This document shows, piece by piece, positions 51,518-60,114 of a stretch of DNA of 64,000 nucleotides (position 1 is its first letter; each line of letters starts with the position of its first letter). The stretch covers positions 1-64,000 of the forward strand of contig CAZIYJ010000005.1 in the NCBI GenBank assembly GCA_964543475.1. Reading direction: 5' to 3'. The notes beneath the pieces are model-generated. The model worked only from the letters and a program-made list of their open reading frames with translations. It was not told where the DNA came from and did no database searches. The DNA comes from JAYSYM01 sp964543475. Its GTDB lineage: Bacteria; Bdellovibrionota; Bdellovibrionia; Bdellovibrionales; JAMPXM01. A program made the translations under genes and the position numbers.

Positions 51518-52174
51518 TTATTCGATTTCAGCGAGAATCTTTGGAGCGGAAGCTTCGTCGATCATAACGAACTTCCCGAGCTTCACATCGAACGCGTGGA
51601 CCGACGCGCCTGACAACTCAAACCACCAGGCGTGTAGAGTCAGGTGACCTTGCTCAATGCGCTCGCGTACTACCGGGTAAGATTTTAAATGTTCGAGCTG
51701 TAGCAGCACGTTGAGTTGCGAGAGCTTGTTAACTGGAGCGAGTTCGTCTTTTTGAGCATCAAGTAATTTGAGAGAGGCTTCACCGTGACGAAGCCATGCA
51801 CGAAGATGTGGAGTAGTAAGCGTATTGCGGCCTCGAATAAGCGCATGCATTGCTCCGCACTCAGAATGTCCGCAAACGATAATGTGTTTGACGTTGAGAT
51901 TCAAAATAGCAAATTCAATTGCTGCCGCTTCAGACTCATCGGCTGATGAATGGCCATCTTCACCGCAGCATGGAATCATGTTTCCTACGTTACGAATGAC
52001 GAAGAGATCGCCGGGCTCTGTTGAAGCAAAAACGTTGGCAGCAACGCGGCTATCGGAACAAGCGATAAAGAGGGTGTCGGGTGACTGGCCCAGCGCAAGT
52101 TGAGCAAATCTCTCGCGATAGCTCGCAAGAGCTTTCTTTCGAAATTCGACAATACCGCGTACCAGCTTTTTCAT
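51518..52174 (-). CDS. Beta-class carbonic anhydrase
   Basis: Interconverts CO2 and bicarbonate. 218 residues. Zinc ligands are visible in the standard blocks: FIACSDSRV (Cys with the Asp-Arg dyad) near residue 37, and VCGHSECGAMHAL (His and Cys) near residue 97. NVGNMIPCCGEDGHSSADESEAAAIEFA corresponds to the conserved R-N-x-[GA] and A-S-[IL]E-[FY]A region. Single cytoplasmic domain without a signal. It supplies bicarbonate for carboxylation in CO2-poor conditions. Ribosome site absent in the immediate leader; ATG at 52174 is the natural start. Confidence 0.93.
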   Translation of the reverse strand: MKKLVRGIVEFRKKALASYRERFAQLALGQSPDTLFIACSDSRVAANVFASTEPGDLFVIRNVGNMIPCCGEDGHSSADESEAAAIEFAILNLNVKHIIVCGHSECGAMHALIRGRNTLTTPHLRAWLRHGEASLKLLDAQKDELAPVNKLSQLNVLLQLEHLKSYPVVRERIEQGHLTLHAWWFELSGASVHAFDVKLGKFVMIDEASAPKILAEIE

Positions 52175-52229
52175 ATGATCTACTGGTACTTAGAAAAGGC
52201 TAAAAGGTCAACTCGAGGACAGAGCCTGA

Positions 52230-52706
52230 TTAGTTACACCACATGCAGCCGTTGTTTGGCGTATCTTTAGCTTCAGCACAGCTCACTTTAAGCTGGGCGC
52301 CGTCTTCGATGAACGGAAGCGAAGCAACACCAATCATGCGCTTTGAGAGGAAACTGCGTTGTGTTTTAATGTAGCCCTTGCGTTTAAAGCTTACATTTGT
52401 CCATAGATCTTTTTCTTGAGCTTCATCGAGCCACTGGCCCATCTGACCGCTAGAAGCAACAACTGCATCGATTTTGTTTTTCGAAAGAACACCTGAGATG
52501 CCGAAGTAGTATGAACGGTATTTTGTGCCGTTAGCTTTGTTGCTCGACTGAACGGCGTACTTTTGATCGGCCGTTTGATTGTCGATCATTAGCGAGTAAG
52601 TAACGTCGCTTGATAAGCTGCTTTGGACTACACAGCCGTACGATTTTGCAAACGCCAATTCAGATGTTCCGAACACCAATGCGGCTAGTAGAAAAGTGAG
52701 TTTCAT
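52230..52706 (-). CDS. Small exported protein of unknown function
   Basis: 158 residues. Signal peptide MKLTFLLAALVFGTSELAFA, then KSYGCVVQSSLSSDVTYSL. Lys-rich centre (YAVQSSNKANGTKYRSYYFGIS) and a Cys-rich end (KVSCAEAKDTPNNGCMWCN). A GGAGA site lies before the ATG. No family recognised. One of four small secreted proteins between 51 and 54 kb, all with similar signals but not alike in sequence, so they are not simple duplicates. Confidence 0.7.
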   Translation of the reverse strand: MKLTFLLAALVFGTSELAFAKSYGCVVQSSLSSDVTYSLMIDNQTADQKYAVQSSNKANGTKYRSYYFGISGVLSKNKIDAVVASSGQMGQWLDEAQEKDLWTNVSFKRKGYIKTQRSFLSKRMIGVASLPFIEDGAQLKVSCAEAKDTPNNGCMWCN

Positions 52707-52972
52707 TTTATCTCCTTACAAAAAGCTTTAAATGATTTCCATTTACTCGGTCATTATACAGAAATGGCTCTTAAGCCATCGAAATTTAATCACTTTCAGG
52801 TAAAAATTTCGCTGTTAAATGGAGTGAGCTGTAAGAGCCTGAATTAAGCTGAACAATTTTTGCCAATTCTGAGCATCCCAGGGGGAAGTTGGCTGTCTAA
52901 CGAAGAAAACGCCAGTCAACGCTGGGGCTATGATAAATTCTCATCGATCAATATTCCCTAAATGGAGTTCTT

Positions 52973-53320
52973 ATGAAGATATTTTCGGTTCTTTTTGTCT
53001 TGTTTTTAGTACCAGCTGCGAAAGCATCGAGTGTTCAATGCACCCTTGTGGCTGAAGACAACTCGCCAGTCCAGCTTGCGGCAGCGCCCAGCCACAAAGG
53101 GGAGCTATCTGGACAATCTGGAATTTACGAAGGAACTGTTGTTTTTACCCAGCGTAAAGATGTGAAGTTGATCGAGATGCAAATCGTTGACGTATCAACG
53201 GGAAAACTTGCAACCTCGCGATCAAGTCACAAGGGCAAAAATCAATCGGTGAGTGTGACGGCTTCTCTTGAAGATTCATCTGGCGCAAAATTCGCCGAGC
53301 TGACTTGTAAAATTAAGTAA
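52973..53320 (+). CDS. Small exported protein of unknown function
   Basis: 115 residues. Signal peptide MKIFSVLFVLFLVPAAKA followed by SSVQCTLVAEDNSPVQLAA; two Cys (QCTL and LTCKIK) at the two ends could pair. The middle is hydrophilic beta (VVFTQRKDVKLIEMQIVDVS). A strong AATGGAG site precedes the ATG. Its stop is followed by a terminator-like hairpin. No family recognised. Confidence 0.7.
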   Translation: MKIFSVLFVLFLVPAAKASSVQCTLVAEDNSPVQLAAAPSHKGELSGQSGIYEGTVVFTQRKDVKLIEMQIVDVSTGKLATSRSSHKGKNQSVSVTASLEDSSGAKFAELTCKIK

Positions 53321-53328
53321 ATAACACA

Positions 53329-53350
53329 GAAGGCGTCTCGTGACGCCTTC
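53329..53350. terminator. Bidirectional hairpin between convergent small genes
   Basis: GAAGGCGTC, loop TCGT, GACGCCTTC form a perfect 9-bp stem 8 bp after the stop of the plus-strand gene and 11 bp before the stop of the minus-strand gene; T tracts are short. Confidence 0.75.
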
Positions 53351-53361
53351 CTGATCGTTTT

Positions 53362-53622
53362 CTAGTTACAGCTACAGCTGCTCGGAACAGCATCGCCGTC
53401 ATCGCAAGAGGCTTCTTCGCAATTAGCCCGTTGACCATCTTCGCATTGAACTGAGCAGCCACTATCGTAGAACGGCCCGTTCCACCAACCACTGTTCACT
53501 GGGCAATAGAATTTTTCGACCGATTTTGCTCGGCACGAGTGACTGACGTTTGAAAGCTCATTAGCTTGAGCTGCTGGAGCTAAGAACGCTAGAGTTACTA
53601 TGAGAGACGAAAGCAATTTCAT
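53362..53622 (-). CDS. Very small Cys-rich exported protein
   Basis: 86 residues from ATG 53622, set by AGGAGG 9 nt upstream and the signal MKLLSSLIVTLAFLAPAAQA. The mature 66 residues hold ten Cys (SHSCRAKSVEKFYCP, SGCSVQCEDGQRANCEEASCDD, SSCSCN), a density typical of disulfide-knotted proteins in the periplasm or outside. GWWNGPFYDSGC gives an aromatic patch. Not recognised; could be a secreted effector, toxin-like peptide or metal-binding protein. Confidence 0.72.
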   Translation of the reverse strand: MKLLSSLIVTLAFLAPAAQANELSNVSHSCRAKSVEKFYCPVNSGWWNGPFYDSGCSVQCEDGQRANCEEASCDDGDAVPSSCSCN

Positions 53623-53738
53623 TGGGGGCCTCCTGTTGTCAAAACTATCTGATATCAGATTTCGAATTTCAAGGTCTCTGGTATCATTCGAGTCATCATG
53701 ACACAAACACGCGGAAGTGCCGCGTGTTGAGGAGCTCC

Positions 53739-54167
53739 TTAATATGTATTTAGCTCTTTCAAGGCCTGAGGAACTGTTAAATTATATTCACAGCTCCAGC
53801 GGAAAAGCGTGCTTTTCTTATTAGAACCAACTTGGCTTGTCGCGAATGCTAATTCTATTGCTCCATTCGGTCCCGTTACAGCCATTTCTTCTCGCCCGAC
53901 ATTCACGGCTACGATGTTAAATTCCTTATTTCCGCAAAGTCGCACACTTGAAAGTGACGTGCCGAAGTTAAACAAAAGAGTCTGACAATTAGAAAGATCG
54001 ACTACTTTTCCTTCTAAAGTTTTGTAGGTCACTTGGCCTTCTAATGTTTCGCCAACTGCATACTTCAATGCTGGTTTGTCATCGCGATTGTATTGGCAAA
54101 CTGTTTCAGCGCTAGCCTGTGCAGCGGTTACTAGTGAGAGCAATGTTCCAACTATAGCTTTTTTCAT
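53739..54167 (-). CDS. Small exported protein of unknown function
   Basis: 142 residues. Signal peptide MKKAIVGTLLSLVTAAQASA before ETVCQYNRD. Four Cys (TVCQYN, NCQTLLF, LCGNKE, SCEYNL) placed for two disulfides; beta-strand-rich. The AAGGGGAATTT leader contains a good ribosome site. No family recognised. Confidence 0.7.
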   Translation of the reverse strand: MKKAIVGTLLSLVTAAQASAETVCQYNRDDKPALKYAVGETLEGQVTYKTLEGKVVDLSNCQTLLFNFGTSLSSVRLCGNKEFNIVAVNVGREEMAVTGPNGAIELAFATSQVGSNKKSTLFRWSCEYNLTVPQALKELNTY

Positions 54168-54415
54168 AAATTCCCCTTGTTTAATTTGTTCGTTAAAGAG
54201 ATCCAGACCAATAAATCAGAAGCTATCCAAGCACGCAAAACTATAAGAGTTATACTCCTATCACTAAAAGCGATTGGTAGCGTGAGAGGTGGGGCGGCTT
54301 TTGCCCAAGCATGATGCAATTAAATGAAAAACCTAAATTGGTAATCAGAAAGGTAAAGCCGATTTAAATAATGGGAAACCAATTTTAGAATCGAAAGAAA
54401 ATACAATTTAGTTAT

Positions 54416-54507
54416 TGGTGCCCTGGGCCGGACTTGAACCGGCACGGCCCCGTGAGGGAACCTCAGGATTTTAAGTCCTGTGTGTCTACCAATTTCACCA
54501 CCAGGGC
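54416..54507 (-). tRNA. tRNA-Leu (anticodon UAA)
   Basis: The minus strand reads GCCCTGG...CCAGGGC for the acceptor stem with an encoded CCA end. The D arm is GTGAAATTGGTAGAC, the anticodon loop CTTAAAA gives UAA, and the long variable arm (AGGTTCCCTCACGGGGCC) is typical of leucine class II tRNAs. The T arm GGTTCAAGTCC is intact. Without the CCA it spans 54419-54507. Confidence 0.97.
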
Positions 54508-54657
54508 ACAATCCGTCTAAGGTAAAAAAGTCGCAGGGTTACGGCAAGCCCAAAAAGGCCAATTCCAACTAATAATTGTCGGCATCTATGCAGATGAAGC
54601 ACCAACTTGTCATGAAAGCGAGCAACCTTGCTCGTAAAGTGCGAGTTGGAGGTATTT

Positions 54658-54888
54658 ATGCCAACAGTTAAGGGTGGAAACGTCCGCGGCGTGGGTCAGT
54701 CAAAGCAATCAGGTCAACATACAGAAGAGCAGATTAAAGAAAAGATGGCCCCGTCACTTGCCAGAGATGATTTAAGAGGCGCGTTTGCAGGCAATGAGAA
54801 TGAAGGTAGGGGCACAGGAGAGAAGCACTCGACCAGTGTGAAAAGTCGAAACACGATTGCAAGCCGCGAAAAAACTCCGAAGCGCTAA
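54658..54888 (+). CDS. Small basic, hydrophilic protein of unknown function
   Basis: 76 residues from ATG 54658, with GGAGG 6 nt before it. It is Gly/Lys/Glu-rich (MPTVKGGNVRGVGQSKQSGQ, EGRGTGEKHSTSVKSRNTIA) with no hydrophobic core, so it is likely disordered. Its look is like that of small stress- or stationary-phase proteins (for example the Lea- or ElaB-like kind) but no homology can be seen. First of three adjacent small genes on this strand with strong ribosome sites. Confidence 0.7.
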   Translation: MPTVKGGNVRGVGQSKQSGQHTEEQIKEKMAPSLARDDLRGAFAGNENEGRGTGEKHSTSVKSRNTIASREKTPKR

Positions 54889-54932
54889 TCAGCTAATTAG
54901 AAGTTACGAACTAATCGAAACAAAAGAAGCAC

Positions 54933-54954
54933 GGTTGAGAAAACTTTCTCAACC
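54933..54954. terminator. Hairpin between small genes
   Basis: GGTTGAGAAA and TTTCTCAACC form a perfect 10-bp stem with a 2-base loop, 45 bp after the stop of the 54658 gene. No strong T run follows, so this may be an mRNA-stability or processing hairpin. Confidence 0.5.
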
Positions 54955-54990
54955 GATCGTTTGCTAGTGTCACGAAGACAAGGAGGTCTT

Positions 54991-55194
54991 GTGACTCAAA
55001 AAAATTCTAACAAGCCAATGTCCACGGCAGGTTCTTACGAAGATCAAAAAAATAATGGCAATCGAAAGACTGATGAGAGTATTGGCGGCGCAGAAAAAGG
55101 TGGGGCAGGCTTAAGCCGCGCTCAAAATCGAATGCCTCCAGAATCTGAAAAGCTTTCCAATCTAGAAAAGAACAAACCCAAATCAACAAATTAG
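54991..55194 (+). CDS. Small hydrophilic Asn/Lys-rich protein
   Basis: 67 residues from GTG 54991, which has AGGAGG 4 nt before it, one of the strongest sites in the window. The sequence is polar and low-complexity (TQKNSNKPMSTAGSYEDQKN, NRKTDESIGGAEKGGAGLSR, KLSNLEKNKPKSTN) and probably unfolded. It is similar in character to the preceding 76-residue protein but not in sequence. Unknown function. Confidence 0.65.
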   Translation: MTQKNSNKPMSTAGSYEDQKNNGNRKTDESIGGAEKGGAGLSRAQNRMPPESEKLSNLEKNKPKSTN

Positions 55195-55208
55195 TCCAAG
55201 GAGGATTG

Positions 55209-55520
55209 ATGAAACATACTCGTGCTTATGAAACACCACTTCGAACAGCTGCAGCTGTTCCATTCTTTAAATCGCGCTGGGGTTTACTGACTCTACTTGC
55301 GGCTGGTAGCGGACTTTATCTTTATCAGCGACGTGGAGGATCAGTTCGTTCACTATTTAATCGCGTTTGGGAGATGGGCATAAACGCTCGAAACTCAATC
55401 GGGACTCTTGCGCCATCAGCAAGTGACTCATCTGAAGTGACTGGTGATGTTGGAACTTTTGGCTCTGAAGCCAATCGTAAAGCATCAACGGATACTTCGT
55501 TTACATCTTCAGGAATCTAA
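55209..55520 (+). CDS. Small single-pass membrane protein
   Basis: 103 residues from ATG 55209 behind AGGAGGATTG. One hydrophobic segment near residues 21-40 (RWGLLTLLAAGSGLYLYQRR) with positive residues after it, then a Ser/Thr/Gly-rich tail (TLAPSASDSSEVTGDVGTFG). The type resembles the glycine-zipper or ElaB/YqjD-like envelope-stress proteins in outline only. It follows the 67-residue gene by 14 bp, so both may be one transcript. It ends directly at the convergent kup stop. Confidence 0.65.
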   Translation: MKHTRAYETPLRTAAAVPFFKSRWGLLTLLAAGSGLYLYQRRGGSVRSLFNRVWEMGINARNSIGTLAPSASDSSEVTGDVGTFGSEANRKASTDTSFTSSGI

Positions 55521-57398
55521 TTAGATTTCGAGTTGCATTCCCACCTCGATCACTCGATCAGGTGGGATTCTAAAGAACGCCGTCGCGCGATGAGCGTTAC
55601 GAGACATCAACACAAACAATCGTTCACGCCACAAAGCCATTCCCGGATGATGGGTCGGAATCAAAGTTTCAAGGCCTAAGAAGAAAGTGACATCCTCCAT
55701 CTTCACGTCAATTCCCATATCTGAGCATCTGCGAAGAATCGTCTTCACGTCTGGTAATTGCATAAAGCCGTAGCATGCCAGTACCCTCACAAATCCTTCT
55801 TCGTGCTCGGTAACAGTGATTCGATCTTCGACCGAAACATAAGGAACTTCTTTTGTGAGCACAGTTAGAACAATCACGCGTTCGTGAAGAATTTTATTAT
55901 GCTTTAAATTATGAAGAAGTGCGGGAGGGGTTGCGTCTCGGTCAGCAACCATGAAGATCGCTGTACCTGGTACGCGCTGAATCTTTTGCGTTTTAATAAA
56001 CTGAACAAACTGAGTAAGTGGGCGATAATTCTTTCGCAGATGATCTGCAAGAAGCTCTCGACCTGTACGCCAAGTCGTCATGATTGTGAAGACTCCGCCA
56101 GCGATAACGAGCGGGAACCATCCACCATCGTCGATCTTGATAATGTTTGCTGCGAAGAAAGTAAAATCGAAAATTGCAAAGAAGGCGGTTAAAGCAAGTG
56201 CACTTGCGAGCGACCACTTCCAAAGTTTTCGAGCGACGACGAACATAAAGATCGTCGTGATGACCATCGTTGTCGATAGCCCAACTCCGTAAGCAGCAGT
56301 TAATGCACTTGATGACTTAAAGCTTAGAGTGATTGCCAAGGTGCCAATCATCAATGCCCAGTTGACGGTCGGTAAATAAATTTGCCCGATCTCGTGTGCA
56401 GAAGTGTGAACGATGTTCATGCGCGGTAAGAAACCTGACTGAATTGCTTGGCGTGAAAGAGAGAACACCGCAGTGATCACAGCTTGAGATGCAATAGCTG
56501 CTACAATGGTTGCAAGAATGATCAGAGGGTACAAACTCCATGACGGGCCGAGGAGATAAAACGGATTTGATGCGGCTGAAGGGTCAGTCAGAAGAAGTGC
56601 GCCTTGTCCGAAGTAATTAAGTGCGAGCCCTGGAAGAGCCATGCATAACCACGCTCTACGAATCGGTGATCGGCCAAAGTGACCTAAGTCAGCGTAAAGT
56701 GCCTCGCCGCCAGTCACGCAAAGAAAGACCGACCCGAGTACTAAGAATGTCGTGTTCCAGTCTTCTGCAATAAACTTTACTGCATAGTACGGATTCATCG
56801 CCCATAAAATTGATGGGTTGCTAATGATTCCACTGATTCCAAGAATTCCAAGAGTCGCAAACCAAACAATCATGATCGGACCAAACATCGCGCCGATGCG
56901 AGCAGTTCCGTACTTCTGCACAGCAAAGAGAGCCACGATAATTGCAGAAGCAAGCGGAAGAATGTACGGCTCAAAAATTGGCGTCGCAATTTTCAATCCT
57001 TCAAGTGCGCCTAAGACTGAAATTGCTGGAGTGATCGCTCCCTCACCGTAAAGAAATGCACATCCGATAAGGCCGAGAGCAAATAATATGGGCCGACGTA
57101 ACCGTTCATTGCCCGGACAAACTAAAAAAGCTAACGCAAGAGTGCCGCCTTCTCCTCGGTTGTCGGCTCTCATGACAAACATGACGTACTTAATTGTCAC
57201 GACACAAACTAGGCTCCAAAAAATTAGCGAGAGTACTCCGAGAATGTGATCGGGCGAAATTGGAATACTATGTGGGCCGTAAAAACACTCGCGGAATGCA
57301 TAGAGCGGACTTGTTCCGATGTCGCCCATGACAACACCAAGTGCCGCGACTGCGGCAGCCCAAGGAGCGTTTTTAGATGCGTGGCTTCGTGATGACAT
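55521..57398 (-). CDS. kup: Low-affinity potassium transporter Kup
   Basis: K+/H+ symporter of the inner membrane. 625 residues, the family length, with twelve membrane segments in the first 450 and a cytosolic C-terminal domain. Family motif GVVMGDIGTSPLYAFRECF lies at the start, followed by FWSLVCVVTIKYVMFVMRADNRGEGG, FLYGEGAITPAISVLGALEG and VTGGEALYADLGHFGR. The cytosolic part (RVPGTAIFMVADRDATPPALLHNLKHN) is also typical. No second K+ gene is near. Convergent with the small membrane protein gene. Confidence 0.97.
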   Translation of the reverse strand: MSSRSHASKNAPWAAAVAALGVVMGDIGTSPLYAFRECFYGPHSIPISPDHILGVLSLIFWSLVCVVTIKYVMFVMRADNRGEGGTLALAFLVCPGNERLRRPILFALGLIGCAFLYGEGAITPAISVLGALEGLKIATPIFEPYILPLASAIIVALFAVQKYGTARIGAMFGPIMIVWFATLGILGISGIISNPSILWAMNPYYAVKFIAEDWNTTFLVLGSVFLCVTGGEALYADLGHFGRSPIRRAWLCMALPGLALNYFGQGALLLTDPSAASNPFYLLGPSWSLYPLIILATIVAAIASQAVITAVFSLSRQAIQSGFLPRMNIVHTSAHEIGQIYLPTVNWALMIGTLAITLSFKSSSALTAAYGVGLSTTMVITTIFMFVVARKLWKWSLASALALTAFFAIFDFTFFAANIIKIDDGGWFPLVIAGGVFTIMTTWRTGRELLADHLRKNYRPLTQFVQFIKTQKIQRVPGTAIFMVADRDATPPALLHNLKHNKILHERVIVLTVLTKEVPYVSVEDRITVTEHEEGFVRVLACYGFMQLPDVKTILRRCSDMGIDVKMEDVTFFLGLETLIPTHHPGMALWRERLFVLMSRNAHRATAFFRIPPDRVIEVGMQLEI

Positions 57399-57457
57399 AT
57401 CTAAAGGTAGCCTAGGCTCACTAGGTTAACCGCGCAACATCTTTGGCTCATAACTGA

Positions 57458-58174
57458 TCAAAGACATTTGCATACGATCGACTTCGTAGAGATTGACTTA
57501 GAGCAGCCCAAAAATCGACCATTTTGCGAGAGCTCTGCTCCAGTTAACTCATCAAAGTTGTAACTGAGTTTACCAGCAATTTTGTTGTACTCATCTTTGT
57601 AAACAAACGTCGTCTCGTTGAAAGTGAGAGAGCCAAGATTCAGAAAATGATCTTTGGCGGCTTCAGTATTACGGGGTTCAATCGAGAGAGGCAGCTGCTC
57701 AATGATGGGCAGTCCCTCAGCATCAACAGAGAAAAGTTTTGCCTCAAGTCCATCATACTCAGGTGAGTCTGATGGAGAAATCATCAGCCGCAATTGTCTA
57801 CCTTCAGAAGTTGTTAAGTGAAGATTTTGAAGTTCAATTCTAGTTGTAGAAGTTCGTGCACTACGAAGATGGTTTATTAAATCTCTTAGCGAAAAAGACT
57901 GATTTAAAAAACTTGGATCGAGATCGGGGAGGCATTTGCGAATCACTTGCGAAGTCGACTGATCAACATCGCGGGGAGTAGGGGCCGTTAGGTCTGTGAA
58001 GTTCGAAGTCAATTCTCTGGTCGAATGCGACTGAACATCTTCTGATTCTGTTAAAATTTGCGGTTGTGAAGGGAAGTAACGATCAAGAGGAGCTTTAGGT
58101 CCAAACATCCAGAGTACGGATGCTAGGCCTAAGAGAATTGCTCCCTTTAATCGACCGTTACTGTACAAATTCAT
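57458..58174 (-). CDS. Membrane-anchored protein of unknown function
   Basis: 238 residues from ATG 58174 with AGGA 5 nt upstream. One hydrophobic segment near residues 10-28 (LKGAILLGLASVLWMFGP) anchors a periplasmic domain of about 205 residues with polar beta strands (RTSTTRIELQNLHLTTSEGRQLRLMISP, LNLGSLTFNETTFVYKDEYNKIAGKLSYNF). Two Cys lie near the C-terminus (RFLGCSKS, VCKCL). It overlaps the preceding gene's stop region by a few bases, so the two are co-translated. Not recognised. Confidence 0.7.
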   Translation of the reverse strand: MNLYSNGRLKGAILLGLASVLWMFGPKAPLDRYFPSQPQILTESEDVQSHSTRELTSNFTDLTAPTPRDVDQSTSQVIRKCLPDLDPSFLNQSFSLRDLINHLRSARTSTTRIELQNLHLTTSEGRQLRLMISPSDSPEYDGLEAKLFSVDAEGLPIIEQLPLSIEPRNTEAAKDHFLNLGSLTFNETTFVYKDEYNKIAGKLSYNFDELTGAELSQNGRFLGCSKSISTKSIVCKCL

Positions 58175-58179
58175 TTTTC

Positions 58180-59421
58180 CTATCGCCCGCACTGCTTTGC
58201 GCGATTACCTGGGAACTGTGCAAAGCCCCATCGCATCTTTAGTGTATCATGCGGACTTGTCGAAAACTTACCAGATAGCAGTCGTTCGTAAACTTGCCCG
58301 AGTGTTAAACTAAGGCCCCCGCCAATCGATACTTGGCAGTAAGGCGACGACGAATTAGCTGAGCTTTCTCCCAGCATAACGTTATCTATTTTCGCCTGTA
58401 AGCCAGATGGCAATTTTCCTTGTGACATTTGTGCATCGCGAGCGAACTCATTAAACGTCATTTTTAAGCGTTTATCGCGGCCAGGGGTTGAGTAGTCATC
58501 GAATTGTGAATCGTTCATACATGAGTTGCTCATCTGAGCGAGGAACTTATCACCCATTCCTACAATGAGCGCACGATCACGCGCTACACGACAGGCTCCT
58601 TCAAGAAGACGAGTCATGCGCTCTTCGATTGATTCGCTTCGAGTTGCAAGCTTTCTTTGCATTGTATCATTCCAGCTGCTGAGTGCGACCTTGTACTGCT
58701 CAGTGCTGTAGCCGGGAACTTCCCACACCGATTTGCCAATATAAGCGGGTTGCCTAAAGCGTCGGAACCCGGCATTTCTCTCGGGGCTCAATCCACCCGA
58801 AAAAACATACTCAGCAGGAGGATATTCATAATGTTCAAACATCGGAGTTGTCGGAGGAAGTGAGCGAGAAAGAGTAAATGGCACTCCAGTCTCTGACATG
58901 TATTTTACGGTCCAAGTATGACGTGATTTTGAATCGGTAAGGATGAGCGCGCCTGCACCCATCGCTTGTCGACTGATCGCCACCGGATAGGTATCGTTCG
59001 GAATCGAACGCGTGCTTGTGATTCCATAAATATAAGTGACGAATGAACGAAGTCGTTGGTTTTGAGATTGCGAATCCCAGCGGCTCATTTCATTTGTAAT
59101 TTTGCGAGATCCGCCCGTTGGATCTTTAATTACAAACGGTAGGCCGTGTTTCGCAGAAAAAATCATTCGCATTGAATAAACAGCATCAGCACAATCGAGT
59201 TTTAATCCTTGAAGCGGTCCCGCTTGAACGAAAAAGTCTTTGTGCCATTCTGGCCCCGCAACCCAAGCGTCAAACTTTTTCTCCCAGTCAGCGCTCCATT
59301 GCTCGCGAGTTTGCCAAACGGCTGCCTGAGAATTAAACGAAACTAAAATCACTAGTAGTGCTAGTAAAAGTCTCACGATCGTCCTTCCTGATCTAAGTTG
59401 AAGAAAAATCCATTTCTTCAA
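58180..59421 (-). CDS. Exported protein, possible papain- or transglutaminase-like fold
   Basis: 413 residues. A signal segment near residues 15-34 (TIVRLLLALLVILVSFNSQA) opens the protein. The mature part holds LKLDCADAVYSMRMIFSAKHGLPFVI, in which DCADA precedes a helix as the catalytic Cys does in papain-like and transglutaminase-like enzymes, and SRHTWTVKYMSETG about 100 residues later, giving a candidate His. Also CRVARDRALIVGMGDKF and several more Cys. This match is by pattern only. Linked to the next membrane-anchored gene by overlap (58174/58180). Confidence 0.6.
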   Translation of the reverse strand: MKKWIFLQLRSGRTIVRLLLALLVILVSFNSQAAVWQTREQWSADWEKKFDAWVAGPEWHKDFFVQAGPLQGLKLDCADAVYSMRMIFSAKHGLPFVIKDPTGGSRKITNEMSRWDSQSQNQRLRSFVTYIYGITSTRSIPNDTYPVAISRQAMGAGALILTDSKSRHTWTVKYMSETGVPFTLSRSLPPTTPMFEHYEYPPAEYVFSGGLSPERNAGFRRFRQPAYIGKSVWEVPGYSTEQYKVALSSWNDTMQRKLATRSESIEERMTRLLEGACRVARDRALIVGMGDKFLAQMSNSCMNDSQFDDYSTPGRDKRLKMTFNEFARDAQMSQGKLPSGLQAKIDNVMLGESSANSSSPYCQVSIGGGLSLTLGQVYERLLSGKFSTSPHDTLKMRWGFAQFPGNRAKQCGR

Positions 59422-59579
59422 ATCTTTGATTGTGCCTGGACTCGATCAAATCAGATTTTTCTTAGGAAGAGCAAGCCTTTAGCCCACCTCGCCACTATGT
59501 GGCGTGTCCGTTGGCAGAAGCGTTGACTGATTTAGTCCAGCTGAATGACAGTCTGAAGTGGCTATCAAAGGAGTTTTCA

Positions 59580-60113
59580 ATGTCGCGCACGGCTCAAATT
59601 GCTCTCGCTCTTATCGTTGCACTTTTCTTCTCGCTAACTTCTAACGCTGCAGGCTTAGAGGATCGCCAAGGTTGGGCGGGTGGTTTAGTCGGAATTACGG
59701 TACCAAATGCTGACAACACTTCATCGCGACTCGCTTACGGAGTGACTGCCGGAGCAAAACTTGGAAGCGAATATGGGTTAGGCGCTTACTTTCTAAATTC
59801 GTCGAAAAAAGAAGATCTCGCGGATTTCAATTATCAGTTGTTCGGAATTCAGTTGAGCTATCACTTCGAAGGTGAAGCTGCGGGGGCCTATTTCGGAGCG
59901 AGAGTCGGTATTTCAAAAGTTAAAGTAGCACTTTCAGAAATCTCTCCAACCAATTACGGCTTAGTTGGCGGATACGACCATGCACTCAGTGAGCAAGTAT
60001 CATTAGGTGGAGAAGCTTCGTACATGGCAGTTGCAAGCGGGACTGACAACGGTGCAAGCGTTGATTCATTTGGAATGATCAACTTCTTAGCCAGCCTTAA
60101 GTTTTGGTTCTAA
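59580..60113 (+). CDS. Outer-membrane beta-barrel protein (OmpA/OmpW-like size)
   Basis: 177 residues. Start 59580 is set by AAAGGAG 6 nt before it and the signal MSRTAQIALALIVALFFSLTSNAA. Barrel pattern: GWAGGLVGITVPNAD, RLAYGVTAGAKLGSEYGLGAYFLN, YQLFGIQLSYHFEGEAAGAYFGARVGIS, YGLVGGYDHALSEQVSLGGEASYMAV and terminal FLASLKFWF, with a final aromatic Phe typical of barrel recognition. It ends against the minus-strand small protein at 60115. Confidence 0.8.
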   Translation: MSRTAQIALALIVALFFSLTSNAAGLEDRQGWAGGLVGITVPNADNTSSRLAYGVTAGAKLGSEYGLGAYFLNSSKKEDLADFNYQLFGIQLSYHFEGEAAGAYFGARVGISKVKVALSEISPTNYGLVGGYDHALSEQVSLGGEASYMAVASGTDNGASVDSFGMINFLASLKFWF

Positions 60114-60114
60114 T

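Noticed and set aside
59508..59525. Sigma-54 promoter before the 59580 barrel gene
   Set aside because: TTGGCAGAAGCGTTGA lacks the -12 GC (GA instead), so the key position fails.
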